Of a stretch of DNA of 48,596 nt, positions 29,385-37,418 are shown one piece after another (the stretch's first letter is position 1; each line of letters begins with the position of its first letter). The position numbers and the translations under genes were made by a program. The notes beneath the pieces were generated by a model. It saw only the letters and a list, made by a program, of their open reading frames with translations. It was not told the origin of the DNA and searched no databases. This stretch comes from a virus. The stretch lies in the IMG/VR virus record IMGVR_UViG_3300017963_000085, positions 1 through 48,596 of that record. The stretch is one strand, 5' to 3'.

Positions 29385-29409
29385 AGTTTTGTCAGATTCT
29401 GTCAAAACT
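29385..29409. promoter_or_regulatory. Operator-like palindrome, site 7
   Basis: Left half AGTTTTGTCAGA (29385-29396), centre T, right half TCTGTCAAAACT (29398-29409). On the minus strand its first AG is part of the TAG stop of the gene at 29408-30586, and it ends 13 bp before the next start at 29371. Confidence 0.85.
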
Positions 29410-30586
29410 ATTCAAAATATCCCGCAGCGCCTCCACCAATGAGGCCAATACCTCCGCCTATAAGCGCGCCCCAGCCTCCACCAACTTTCGATCCGATGAG
29501 GGCTCCAGTAGCCGCACCACCGAGGGCACCACTCATCGTGCTCGACGCCCTGCTAGGCTTAGCCGCAGTAGGCACGACAGAGCCACTTATAGCGCTCATG
29601 ACATTAGCACCCTGTTGGAATAGCTCCAGGTCCCAGTTCTGTCCCTTCACATCAATGTCCAGATCCTGCTGATACTGGTCATTATAGGCAACGATGTTAG
29701 CACTGGAGACCTGCCTCTGATACTCTACGAGCTGCCCTTCCGAGGCCACGCGCATCCTGTTCTGATCCGTCATGAGCCTAGTGGCTTCCAGAATATACTG
29801 GTTCTTCAGCTGCTCTTCCTGCAAGTGCACCTGGGCCTTAGTAGCCAAGTGCGCTTGGGCCACTGACCGGAAGGCTTCAATGAAGGCTGACACACCCTCA
29901 CGATTCAGCGGGACAACAAACTCACTTTCCCAGATGGCCAGCCTGTCGTCGTATCCACGCTGCAGCTGCGCCATGCCTATGATAAAGGCACTGGTATTTA
30001 CTGCCGTCGCGTCGGCCATAGGTCCAGTGAACTGCGCCACGCCAGCCAGGTGATCCCGCTTAGCACGAATCTCAAAGCCTGTCCGAGCCCGCTCAATAAC
30101 CTGTTCATAGCTCACAGTCCCTGCCGCCGCGATTGCGTCAGCGACAACCTGACTCGCATTAAGCCGGGCCTGGGAGATGATACTCGAGATGGCACTGTCC
30201 ACATCCAGTGTATCCAGATCACCTGCAGCGCTGCTATCTGCCTGTCCAAGCCAGCCGACTACATCACCGTCAGGGTCAAGATTCCCTACGCTAGTGATGA
30301 AGTCATCCAGCTCCGTTTGCATGACAGTGAGATCCTCCTCTGGATCATAGGAACTCACACCGTCAAACGGATTCCCACCTGCATCCGTAATCCCCTTCTC
30401 CAGAATATACCGGAGGACAGACGGATTATCCGCATAGTCATTGTCGGTGGACAGGTTAGTCGTTGCCTCCCAGTTAGCCGGCGTCGACTCTGCATCCTTA
30501 CCGAGCAATATGAGGCTATGGGAGTGCTTCAGGTGTTCCACCATATCAGTGGCTGCACCACCGTGGCTTGCTCCGCCTCCACTCAT
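29408..30586 (-). CDS. Internal virion protein with C-terminal glycine zipper (392 aa)
   Basis: Largely helical (Gln/Ala-rich around residues 180-330) and ending in a glycine-zipper membrane segment (GALGGAATGALIGSKVGGGW, then GALIGGGIGLIGGGAAGYF, residues about 352-391). Such tails let phage ejection proteins insert into the host membrane and form a channel. ATG after TGGAGGTTTAAG. Its stop codon abuts operator-like site 7. Family similarity is by architecture only. Confidence 0.7.
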   Translation of the reverse strand: MSGGGASHGGAATDMVEHLKHSHSLILLGKDAESTPANWEATTNLSTDNDYADNPSVLRYILEKGITDAGGNPFDGVSSYDPEEDLTVMQTELDDFITSVGNLDPDGDVVGWLGQADSSAAGDLDTLDVDSAISSIISQARLNASQVVADAIAAAGTVSYEQVIERARTGFEIRAKRDHLAGVAQFTGPMADATAVNTSAFIIGMAQLQRGYDDRLAIWESEFVVPLNREGVSAFIEAFRSVAQAHLATKAQVHLQEEQLKNQYILEATRLMTDQNRMRVASEGQLVEYQRQVSSANIVAYNDQYQQDLDIDVKGQNWDLELFQQGANVMSAISGSVVPTAAKPSRASSTMSGALGGAATGALIGSKVGGGWGALIGGGIGLIGGGAAGYFE

Positions 30587-30587
30587 C

Positions 30588-31040
30588 TTAAACCTCCAGT
30601 GTGATAAGGCGTGTATCCGTGTCCCCTCCGAGTAGTCTAACCACTTCCACGATCCTAGGCACTCGTGTATACGCTACGATCTGGTGGCAGTTTTCTGCTC
30701 GGGCGAACTTCCTCAAACACGCCAGGCCATCTCGCCAAAGTTCCTCCGAAATAAGGCTGTAGCCATAGAGTGCGTAGATCAATAAGTTCCTTGCGCCAGT
30801 CCCTATGTCCTTCCAGATGGTTGTGATTACGAAGGCCTTTGTATCATAAGTGGCCTCTGGGCCCTCACCTTTTTGCTCCACCAGAACCCAGACGTGTAAC
30901 CTCCCCATCAGGAGATTCTCGAGGAACTGCGTCATATTCGCCTGTTCGGACTGAGCCAAGGGCGGCACAGCTGCCTGCACCGCTGCCTTGATGTCCTCCC
31001 AGTAGCGTGTGATTTGGTCAGGAAACAGCTTCAGCAGCAC
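30588..31040 (-). CDS. GNAT-like virion-associated protein (150 aa)
   Basis: Reads like a GNAT acetyltransferase fold: a central beta-alpha pattern with HVWVLVEQKGEGPEATYDTK, ALYGYSLISEELWRDGLACL and CHQIVAYTRVPRIVEVVRLL. GNAT-like small proteins occur beside internal virion genes in T7-type phages (gp13), where they serve structure rather than catalysis. GTG start after GAGGCTTAACAA, overlapping the propeller gene by 23 bp. The acetyl-CoA P-loop is not clear, so activity is doubtful. Confidence 0.6.
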   Translation of the reverse strand: MLLKLFPDQITRYWEDIKAAVQAAVPPLAQSEQANMTQFLENLLMGRLHVWVLVEQKGEGPEATYDTKAFVITTIWKDIGTGARNLLIYALYGYSLISEELWRDGLACLRKFARAENCHQIVAYTRVPRIVEVVRLLGGDTDTRLITLEV

Positions 31041-32559
31041 TTGTTAAGCCTCGCACAGTTCGGCGTCCAACGGCCTGCCACTTCACATTAACATAGTCCA
31101 GTTGGAAACCTGAGTTACCAGATATGATGGAGCGGACGACGACTCGAAACTCCACTGCAGTCATCTGGATACGAGCGAAGCCCTGTGGGTTAACCAGCAC
31201 CCAAGGAGAGCGGCTCCACGAATCGTCCTTCTCGTATCGGTAATCCACTGCCACCTCGATGTCCTTACTCGCAGTAGCCTCCGCACCAACTTCCACTGTG
31301 GTTATCGTCTTGAGGTCACGGACTCGAAAGTCCAGGACCTCTGTGTTAGCTATATAATACGTGTCACTCGTTGTAGTAGTGACCGCGAAAGAGTCATCAT
31401 GGTAAGGAACAATTTCCGTAGGGACCTGGTAACTCTTTCCAAGCCCTTGGTCCGTAAGCACGTAGTCGAACTCCGCACTCCCGGTGTAGCCAGCGAGATG
31501 AAACTCATTCTCGAGGCTATCGTAGGAGACAACAAACTCTTCCCCGATACCAGCGCTGAGATACTCACGATAGCCACGCCTTTGTAGTTCAAGACCTCCG
31601 GAGAGAGTCCAGACTTCTCCTGTTGCGTCAATGAAGGCGTGAGCATCCCTACTACCCCCGGCGGCACTACGTGAGGCAATCCCGAACCTTGCGATAGGGA
31701 TAATGCCGAAGGAGTTAACAGGGCTGGTAATGGGCCTAAGGAACGCAATCCCTCGATCTCCATAGACTACGACTCCATCGCCAAGCGGTAGAACTCTGTA
31801 AACACTCCCCTTCCATGGCATCGGGGCGAAACCTGCTTCATTCCTCTCGAAGATGTCGAGCCACCTGTCGTCGTCGGGTGGGTCGAAGGGCCAAAGGGCA
31901 TCACCTCCTCCGATCGAGCTCCAGAAAACGAACTGACTTCCCACTTCTTCTTGACTGCTATAGTCAATTTGGATGGGCGCTTGCGTGAGCCATTTCTCGA
32001 AGTGGGCTGACCACTCACTAGACCAAAGATCCGTAGGCGAGAAGCCACCATAGATTATCCGTCCTTTGTGTGCTGTTACCGAGTTAACGGCGACGGAGCT
32101 AACGCGGTTTCTCCTCGTCTGCCCAAACATCGCCTCGCTATTGTCACGAACAAGTAAGTCCACTCCATTCGTGTATATGCCGCCATTCAACCCCTCGGTG
32201 AAATGCCAAGGTCCGCCTCCCGTTAGAGTGGCAGCGGTAGCTGGATCGTCGAAGCTGACAAACGTGAGGGCGCTTCCAACGGTCCAGGGATCGGCGCTGT
32301 CGTCTACTGCGTTGATCGTAGTCTCCCCGAGCAACAGCACCTGACTCTGTTCTATGGCCAACTGGGGAAAGGGCCACGTGTCATATTGTGAAGCGGAGAA
32401 TGGCTCCTGCAGGTCGTTAGTCGGACGAAGGCCCACGGCGAGCGGCTTTAGTCCTGTAGACTCTGCCAGGAAGCCACGCCCGTAGCCTCGACCCATCCGG
32501 TTAGTCGGATTGAGTCCACGCTGGTAGGCCTCCTCGACCGGCAGGTCATACTCCTTCAT
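31018..32559 (-). CDS. Beta-rich tail stopper/propeller protein (513 aa)
   Basis: Repeating beta units (VVVYGDRGIAFLRP, DAHAFIDATGEVWTLSGG, ENEFHLAGYTGSAEFDYV) indicate a beta-propeller; such proteins plug the tail nozzle of short-tailed phages (P22 gp10-like accessory). It sits between connector and internal-protein genes, the expected place. ATG follows GAGGAGTTAGCTA and overlaps the preceding small gene by 14 bp. No catalytic motif is seen. Confidence 0.68.
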   Translation of the reverse strand: MKEYDLPVEEAYQRGLNPTNRMGRGYGRGFLAESTGLKPLAVGLRPTNDLQEPFSASQYDTWPFPQLAIEQSQVLLLGETTINAVDDSADPWTVGSALTFVSFDDPATAATLTGGGPWHFTEGLNGGIYTNGVDLLVRDNSEAMFGQTRRNRVSSVAVNSVTAHKGRIIYGGFSPTDLWSSEWSAHFEKWLTQAPIQIDYSSQEEVGSQFVFWSSIGGGDALWPFDPPDDDRWLDIFERNEAGFAPMPWKGSVYRVLPLGDGVVVYGDRGIAFLRPITSPVNSFGIIPIARFGIASRSAAGGSRDAHAFIDATGEVWTLSGGLELQRRGYREYLSAGIGEEFVVSYDSLENEFHLAGYTGSAEFDYVLTDQGLGKSYQVPTEIVPYHDDSFAVTTTTSDTYYIANTEVLDFRVRDLKTITTVEVGAEATASKDIEVAVDYRYEKDDSWSRSPWVLVNPQGFARIQMTAVEFRVVVRSIISGNSGFQLDYVNVKWQAVGRRTVRGLTSAAEAVS

Positions 32560-32743
32560 TAGCTAACTCCTCTTCAATTTCTTCCTTCGGGAACCTTGGA
32601 GGCTCAATGGGGCGGCTCTCCTCGGCTTGTTCACGTCGAGCCCGAGCTGCTCGAGCTCTGTCAGCGAACATTGCTTTTCTTGCTCGCGCTTTTTGCTCGT
32701 TTTGTTTTCTGGCTTTTTCACTTCTATATGGCCTCTTCATCAT
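32546..32743 (-). CDS. Small basic protein (65 aa)
   Basis: The ATG at 32743 follows GGAGGGCTAGTCCC; the second ATG at 32740 is an alternative. Extremely rich in Arg, Lys, Ala and Glu in one helix (residues 5-45), then a Pro-rich and acidic end. Perhaps a small connector or DNA-binding packaging aid; not recognised. Confidence 0.6.
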   Translation of the reverse strand: MMKRPYRSEKARKQNEQKARARKAMFADRARAARARREQAEESRPIEPPRFPKEEIEEELANEGV

Positions 32744-32747
32744 GGGA

Positions 32748-33443
32748 CTAGCCCTCCATCTGGGAGGACTCCTCGGCTTCAGCATCAGCAGTATCTCTGT
32801 CGATGCCGGTGAGAATGTCCTCGATCATTGCCCTGTAGTCCTGCACACCCTGAGTATTCCGATAGAACCCCTCGAGTGAAAGCAGACTCGCGAGGACAAG
32901 CACGTCTGGATACTCAGTGACCCAGAAGTTATCATCGGTGTTGTTCTCCAGCTTTGCTTGATGAAAGCGTCCGAAGACACTCGCCGTGATAGCCGAGTCA
33001 GTGGGCGGCATGATGATGACCCGCTTGAGATTACTGTTCAGCCCACTGGCTTTCTGCTGAGGAGACCTATGCGCCACGTAGCTCGACCAGTACTTCGGCG
33101 TCCCGCTGGTAGTGCTTCCCAACTTCGGATAGTTCTGGAAGATCCAGTCCATCGGGCGTTTAATCAGCTCGTTCTGTTCACTATCTGAGTCCAGAAAGTA
33201 AACAGCCCTGGGCACACGGAGCAGCTGCATATCTATCTGCCACTGATCGGCAGTCATAGCGAGCTGATGCTCCTGGGTAGACGCCAGATGTTCCTGGTGC
33301 AAGTCCAACCAGCGGGAGCCTGCATTGATGAACCAGTCCGCGCCGTTGTCCGTATCGAAGGACACAACGCTGGTCGTGGCTAGGTCCCAACGCCCACTCA
33401 GCGTGATAAATTGCTGCCTTATTTCCAGTAGATCATCAGCCAT
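32748..33443 (-). CDS. Head-tail connector or tail-adaptor protein candidate (231 aa)
   Basis: Opening MADDLLEIRQQFITLSGRWDL and a mixed helical/beta body suggest a head-completion or adaptor protein of the kind placed after the capsid gene in short-tailed phages; no exact family named. ATG after GGAGTGCCCTA and overlapping the previous gene's end by one base. The C-terminal 35 residues are helical and acidic. Confidence 0.62.
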   Translation of the reverse strand: MADDLLEIRQQFITLSGRWDLATTSVVSFDTDNGADWFINAGSRWLDLHQEHLASTQEHQLAMTADQWQIDMQLLRVPRAVYFLDSDSEQNELIKRPMDWIFQNYPKLGSTTSGTPKYWSSYVAHRSPQQKASGLNSNLKRVIIMPPTDSAITASVFGRFHQAKLENNTDDNFWVTEYPDVLVLASLLSLEGFYRNTQGVQDYRAMIEDILTGIDRDTADAEAEESSQMEG

Positions 33444-33652
33444 TAGGGCACTCCATAGTATTTGTTATACGCCTCGATTACCTCTTCCAACTGTCCTCGA
33501 CACACTTGAAAGCCTCTGGACGCACCACAGAGGTAGACAGTAAAGCACCGCTCATCATTGTCTGATACCTCAATGCACTCAATGTGCCTCATAGCCACAA
33601 TGATAGTGTGGCCATGATCTCTTAACTCCAGCACATCTTCTATCCCTGGCAT
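33443..33652 (-). CDS. Small hypothetical protein (69 aa)
   Basis: The ATG at 33652 follows AAAAGGAGCCACGCT; a TTG at 33694 lies inside the capsid-gene hairpin and is rejected. Beta-like and small (GHTIIVAMRHIECIEVSDND), with an acidic helix at the end. Not recognised. It sits directly after the capsid gene and its hairpin. Confidence 0.65.
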   Translation of the reverse strand: MPGIEDVLELRDHGHTIIVAMRHIECIEVSDNDERCFTVYLCGASRGFQVCRGQLEEVIEAYNKYYGVP

Positions 33653-33672
33653 AGCGTGGCTCCTTTTAAAGT

Positions 33673-33706
33673 GGGAGGGAGAACCGCGAGGCAAGTCCTC
33701 CCTCCC
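33673..33706 (-). terminator. Stem-loop downstream of the capsid gene
   Basis: On the minus strand GGGAGGGAGGA (33706-33696) pairs with TTCTCCCTCCC (33683-33673), 11 pairs with one wobble and a 12-nt loop; only TTT follows. It lies between the capsid gene and the next, so it is probably a partial terminator or an mRNA-stabilising hairpin that raises capsid mRNA. Confidence 0.55.
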
Positions 33707-33742
33707 TGCTAGCCCAGGCCCTCCAGCTAGACTAGCTATCTG

Positions 33743-35035
33743 TTACGGGTTGTCCTGGCCAATGCCGTTGAGATAACCCATCGTTTCGGGGAAGTGGACT
33801 TCGAGGCCACCCTCGGTGAGCCACTCTTCCTGCTTCCCGTCAACACCAGTCGCACCGCCCTGATCCCACAGCTTGTCAGGTTTGAACATGGTGTCCGTGA
33901 CATACTTGAACCTGAGGTTAGTCGGGTCCAGGATCACCATGCTGTTCCTATTGGTGGTTTCGTAGGAGAACAGCGGGTGAGTCTTCAGAGTGACCATGCC
34001 GAAGGGCGTAGTCCACTCGACGACCTGAATACCAAAGGCCGCTTCCCGAACAGCGATGTTGTAAGCACCAGTGTTCAGGACGAGATTCTGAATCCCCAGG
34101 AGCGCACCGCTTCCGCACAGGGCCAGACGCTCAGTCCCACCGTAGCGGAAGATCTCCTCGAAGTGCTCATTCAGCCACTGCACACCGGAAGCCAGCCAGG
34201 TGGTTCCGTCGTAGGCAGTAGCCGGGTCGGTCACGAAGTCCTGAACCGTGCCATACTCTTTGATGTAGCTGAGCAGACCACGAGTCGAGTACTCCGGTTT
34301 CCCATTGGCTCCGTTGCCCGTCGACTGGATGCCCCACAGGAAGGCCTTCTCCATCTCGATGGAGTGCTGCTCCAGCGCATCGCGCTTGGCTTCCTGGTAA
34401 GCATCCTCGGTGCGGAGCTTGGTCTCCATCAGAGTTCGGGACAGATCCAGGCTATTGCGGAAGATCTGCGTGTAGTTGCTGAACTCCGTCGGAGTCTGGG
34501 CGATGGCCTCTGGCCGAGTTCCGCCCATAGGGTTCATGTTACCGATGATGAGGATGGTATCAACGTCACTCAGACCGTTGGTAGCATCGTTGTCATCGTT
34601 CTCCAGGAGGGTGACGGTCAGGTAGGAGCTAGCTCCATTCTGGACCACCGCATCCACCTTCGCAACCACATCGACGTTGTAGTTGCTGGCGTCCCTCAGC
34701 AGGACCTGATGGCCCTGACGAAACAGCTTCGAATCCGCTTCCGCCATCTTGACGTAGCGGGTATCACCACTGACACTTGCGTCGTCGACTGCGGTGGACA
34801 GCAGTGCGTCGTCGTAAATACCAGTCACGGCAGCACGCTGCGTGGTCAGCGTTTTGGTCCACCAGTGGAAGTGGGGATCGCTGACTTTCTCACTACGCAT
34901 AAGCGCGGTGAGAGCCGTCAACGGAGCCATTCCATTGGGGAACAGGCGCAGGATACCAGCGCGCCAACTCTCAGCCCTCTCGTTAGAGGTCAGATCACCC
35001 GTAGCTCTAAGGCCTACGAAATACGAATCAGCCAT
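33743..35035 (-). CDS. Major capsid protein, SU10/DUF5309-type (430 aa)
   Basis: Residues about 30-60 and 180-250 carry the helical and Met/Gln-rich pattern of the SU10/DUF5309 major capsid family (FRNSLDLSRTLMETKLRTED, then SIEMEKAFLWGIQ). The HK97-type fold is expected; length near 430 residues is typical. Preceded by the scaffold and four beta-rich genes. ATG after TAGGAGTAAGTTAAA. The antisense strand has a 424-codon open frame through this gene, which is a composition artefact. Confidence 0.85.
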   Translation of the reverse strand: MADSYFVGLRATGDLTSNERAESWRAGILRLFPNGMAPLTALTALMRSEKVSDPHFHWWTKTLTTQRAAVTGIYDDALLSTAVDDASVSGDTRYVKMAEADSKLFRQGHQVLLRDASNYNVDVVAKVDAVVQNGASSYLTVTLLENDDNDATNGLSDVDTILIIGNMNPMGGTRPEAIAQTPTEFSNYTQIFRNSLDLSRTLMETKLRTEDAYQEAKRDALEQHSIEMEKAFLWGIQSTGNGANGKPEYSTRGLLSYIKEYGTVQDFVTDPATAYDGTTWLASGVQWLNEHFEEIFRYGGTERLALCGSGALLGIQNLVLNTGAYNIAVREAAFGIQVVEWTTPFGMVTLKTHPLFSYETTNRNSMVILDPTNLRFKYVTDTMFKPDKLWDQGGATGVDGKQEEWLTEGGLEVHFPETMGYLNGIGQDNP

Positions 35036-35047
35036 TTTAACTTACTC

Positions 35048-35848
35048 CTAAGCGTTGGCAGGCCGTAGCGACACGACCTGGAAAAAGTCGATTGACAGGA
35101 TCAGGGTGCCTGTTGCTCCGCGTGTAATGCCTGCGAAGAATGGCTCGATGCCTATACCTGTCGGGATGGTGGTAGTGACTGTGTCGATCAGCGTCCGGTC
35201 CAGATACATAAAGACATTACCGCTACCGTCATAGTGGAACGCCAATTCGTGCCACTGCCCGGCGGTTAGCGTGGACCCTGTAGCTGCAGTCTCCGTAGTC
35301 CCACTGTTGTTCTTGACTATCGTGCCTACAGCCCCGTTGGTGCTCTCACCGATGACGAAGAAAACTCCGTTCGGGTCGGCACTGAAGGGATTGGTGGTAG
35401 TCGCCCCAAGTCCACAGCGAACATGGAAGTTGGAGAGACTCACCAAGTGAACACGCATAGTCACCCAGTAGGGCCGCGAAGACGCTAGGTTACAAACGCC
35501 ATCGACATCAAGCTGCCAGATAGCTCCATCGCCCTGGGCCGTGTCATCCGTAGCGAAGTTCAACTCCCCGTTGAGGGAGTAATTCGCGCTGATAACGGGT
35601 CCAGCACTCAATCCGTTACCGATGTCAGTTTTCTTCCAACCTCCTACGTCTGTCCCACTCACCTCGTAGCGATAGAAGTCATCACGCCAGTATGAGAAGG
35701 CCATCGGGTCCATCCACGTAGGAAGCCCTTGCATCGGTCCAGAAAAAGGAGGAACTACCAGCTTGCCTTGCTGAACTGCTGTAAGCGAATCAGCAGGAGT
35801 CAAGCCAGCCACTAGCCCTTGCGATGCAAAAGGTTTAAGAGAAGGCAT
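35048..35848 (-). CDS. Lectin-like beta-sandwich virion protein (266 aa)
   Basis: The body has LamG/concanavalin-like strands (NYSLNGELNFATDDTAQG, RPYWVTMRVHLVSL, NVFMYLDRTLIDTVTTTIP). A short helical N-terminal arm precedes them. Placed just before the capsid gene in transcription order, so a head-decoration or fibre role is probable. ATG after CGGAGGACACT. Sugar binding is possible but no site can be read. Confidence 0.6.
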   Translation of the reverse strand: MPSLKPFASQGLVAGLTPADSLTAVQQGKLVVPPFSGPMQGLPTWMDPMAFSYWRDDFYRYEVSGTDVGGWKKTDIGNGLSAGPVISANYSLNGELNFATDDTAQGDGAIWQLDVDGVCNLASSRPYWVTMRVHLVSLSNFHVRCGLGATTTNPFSADPNGVFFVIGESTNGAVGTIVKNNSGTTETAATGSTLTAGQWHELAFHYDGSGNVFMYLDRTLIDTVTTTIPTGIGIEPFFAGITRGATGTLILSIDFFQVVSLRPANA

Positions 35849-35868
35849 AGTGTCCTCCGGTTAAAGGG

Positions 35869-36219
35869 TTAGGCGATGGCGTTCTGGAGCTGCCACCACT
35901 GAATCCCGTCGCTGTAGAGGCAGACACGATCATTGTCTGCATCCATATCCAGGTCGGTCCAGACATCACTATCATCGTTGTAGTCCGCCACAGCAACCTG
36001 CGCAGTGTCTGCAACAGTAACGCTGATAGTGAAGATGAGTCCCGCTGCCTTTCCGACCGGCGGAAGGGTAAGGGTCCAGGTATCAGAGCCACTAACACTG
36101 ATCCTGATGGCCCGATCCTGCAAAGTGATCTGATAGTCCTCATTCGTGAGGAATACCGTCTGGCTTCTGCGGGGATTCTGACCGACCTCCGCAAAATCTT
36201 TGTTCGTGACTTGAGTCAT
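35869..36219 (-). CDS. Beta-rich structural protein (116 aa)
   Basis: Beta strands dominate (DYQITLQDRAIRISVSGSDT, WTLTLPPVGKAAGLIFTISV). The motif TLTLPP followed by GKAAGLIFTI recalls small trimeric tail-fibre or decoration domains. ATG after AGAGGAGTTTAGAA. The second of four beta-rich genes between scaffold and capsid; no family can be stated. Confidence 0.6.
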   Translation of the reverse strand: MTQVTNKDFAEVGQNPRRSQTVFLTNEDYQITLQDRAIRISVSGSDTWTLTLPPVGKAAGLIFTISVTVADTAQVAVADYNDDSDVWTDLDMDADNDRVCLYSDGIQWWQLQNAIA

Positions 36220-36239
36220 TTCTAAACTCCTCTATGCAC

Positions 36240-36785
36240 TTACGCAGTGCGTGTGATTTCGATTTGAACGCGACAGCTTGCAGCAGAGCCTCCCGGTGTG
36301 CTGGGATAGACCCTGATATACTCAGCCGCCGCAACAGCGTTGTTTGGCTCGGACGAGGGGATAGCCCCGCTGTCGTCAATGTCTCCAGCCGCGCTACCCG
36401 AGTATGCTATGGTGATGTCATAGGACCCGCCTATGTCAGTTCCACCGTCAACGTTGGTTGAGAGCACTGCATCACTCGTCCCCAACGCGCTGAGTAGCAC
36501 TGTCCTAACGCGGCTTACATAACCGGCACCATCACTTGGGACCACGACGTAGCAGCCTGTCGCTGCGTTCAGTGCATCTATCTCCTCCTCGAGGACATAG
36601 GTTGAGCTGAACGTCCCTGATATACTGCCACCCACGATAAGGTCCCCATCGAACACGGCGTCCTTCGAGACGTATAGAGTGCCATTGATAAGCACATCGT
36701 CCGAGAACTCCACGTCCTTCGTGAACGCGGTCTTAGTATCCAGCGTTACAATCCCCGCACGAGCGAGTTCACCCTCTATTGCCAT
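36240..36785 (-). CDS. Beta-rich structural protein (181 aa)
   Basis: N-terminal DVEFSDDVLINGTLYVSKDA and DGDLIVGGSISG resemble the repeating short strands of phage fibre and decoration proteins, where successive turns of a triple-stranded beta-helix read as 'dvlINGtLyV'. The rest is beta-sandwich-like and Ala/Gly/Ser-rich. ATG after TAAGGAGAAATAGTC. Shares the vxINGxLxV pattern with the next gene. Confidence 0.6.
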   Translation of the reverse strand: MAIEGELARAGIVTLDTKTAFTKDVEFSDDVLINGTLYVSKDAVFDGDLIVGGSISGTFSSTYVLEEEIDALNAATGCYVVVPSDGAGYVSRVRTVLLSALGTSDAVLSTNVDGGTDIGGSYDITIAYSGSAAGDIDDSGAIPSSEPNNAVAAAEYIRVYPSTPGGSAASCRVQIEITRTA

Positions 36786-36797
36786 GACTATTTCTCC

Positions 36798-37400
36798 TTA
36801 CGACTCGGCTGCGGGAAGGATCTCAATAATGACTGTGCAATCGTTGCCGACGGTAGTTCCCAGCGGCACCGTTTCCAGCCACCTAACATCACCACGAGAC
36901 ACTCGTCTGAGCTGCTCTTCGATAGGGTTAGTAGGCCCACCAACGAGAGTTGTAGAGTCAACCTCACCAGCCGCTATCGCTCCAGGCCCTACTGTGATCG
37001 GATTCTCACATCGCTGACCAGCGCCATCAGTGAGATAAATAACCAACTCATCTGACGGTCCAGCCTCAGCCTGATAATACACCGAGTACATATTGTAGAT
37101 GTTTCCATCTGCAGCTACGCGAAACGGGATAAGGTCCGGTAGGCCAGTATCGTTAATACGAACAGCCTGATAGACATTCTTATCACTCGCAATGCCCAGC
37201 TCCTTCAGGATACCCGGCGAGGTGACTGTGAGACTCCCATTGATAGTCACGTCGGACTCACAGACCAGACTGCCATCTCCTATATCAAAGTTATAGGAGT
37301 TATCCGATCCAGCGGACAGGAAGTGACAGAAGTCAGTGAAGATCAGCCTATCAACAGTAGACCTAATCCCCTCTGCCCTCAGTCTAGTGCTCGATGCCAT
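36798..37400 (-). CDS. Beta-rich structural protein (200 aa)
   Basis: Contains SLVCESDVTINGSLTVTSPG, the same 'vtINGsLtV' turn as the neighbouring 181-residue protein, followed by a longer beta-sandwich region with a Pro/Gly/Ala-rich loop about residue 130. The similarity suggests a duplicated fibre or decoration module. ATG after CAGGAGATACTA. Located directly after the scaffold gene. Confidence 0.6.
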   Translation of the reverse strand: MASSTRLRAEGIRSTVDRLIFTDFCHFLSAGSDNSYNFDIGDGSLVCESDVTINGSLTVTSPGILKELGIASDKNVYQAVRINDTGLPDLIPFRVAADGNIYNMYSVYYQAEAGPSDELVIYLTDGAGQRCENPITVGPGAIAAGEVDSTTLVGGPTNPIEEQLRRVSRGDVRWLETVPLGTTVGNDCTVIIEILPAAES

Positions 37401-37418
37401 TAGTATCTCCTGTGTGAC

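Noticed and set aside
29385-29409. Palindromes as bidirectional terminators
   Set aside because: Position 8 of the halves is usually unpaired, the stems are AT-rich, and no T-tract follows; a protein site explains conservation better.
33794-35068. 424-codon plus-strand frame across the capsid gene
   Set aside because: It is fully antisense to a clear capsid gene, has no ribosome site, and arises from codon composition.
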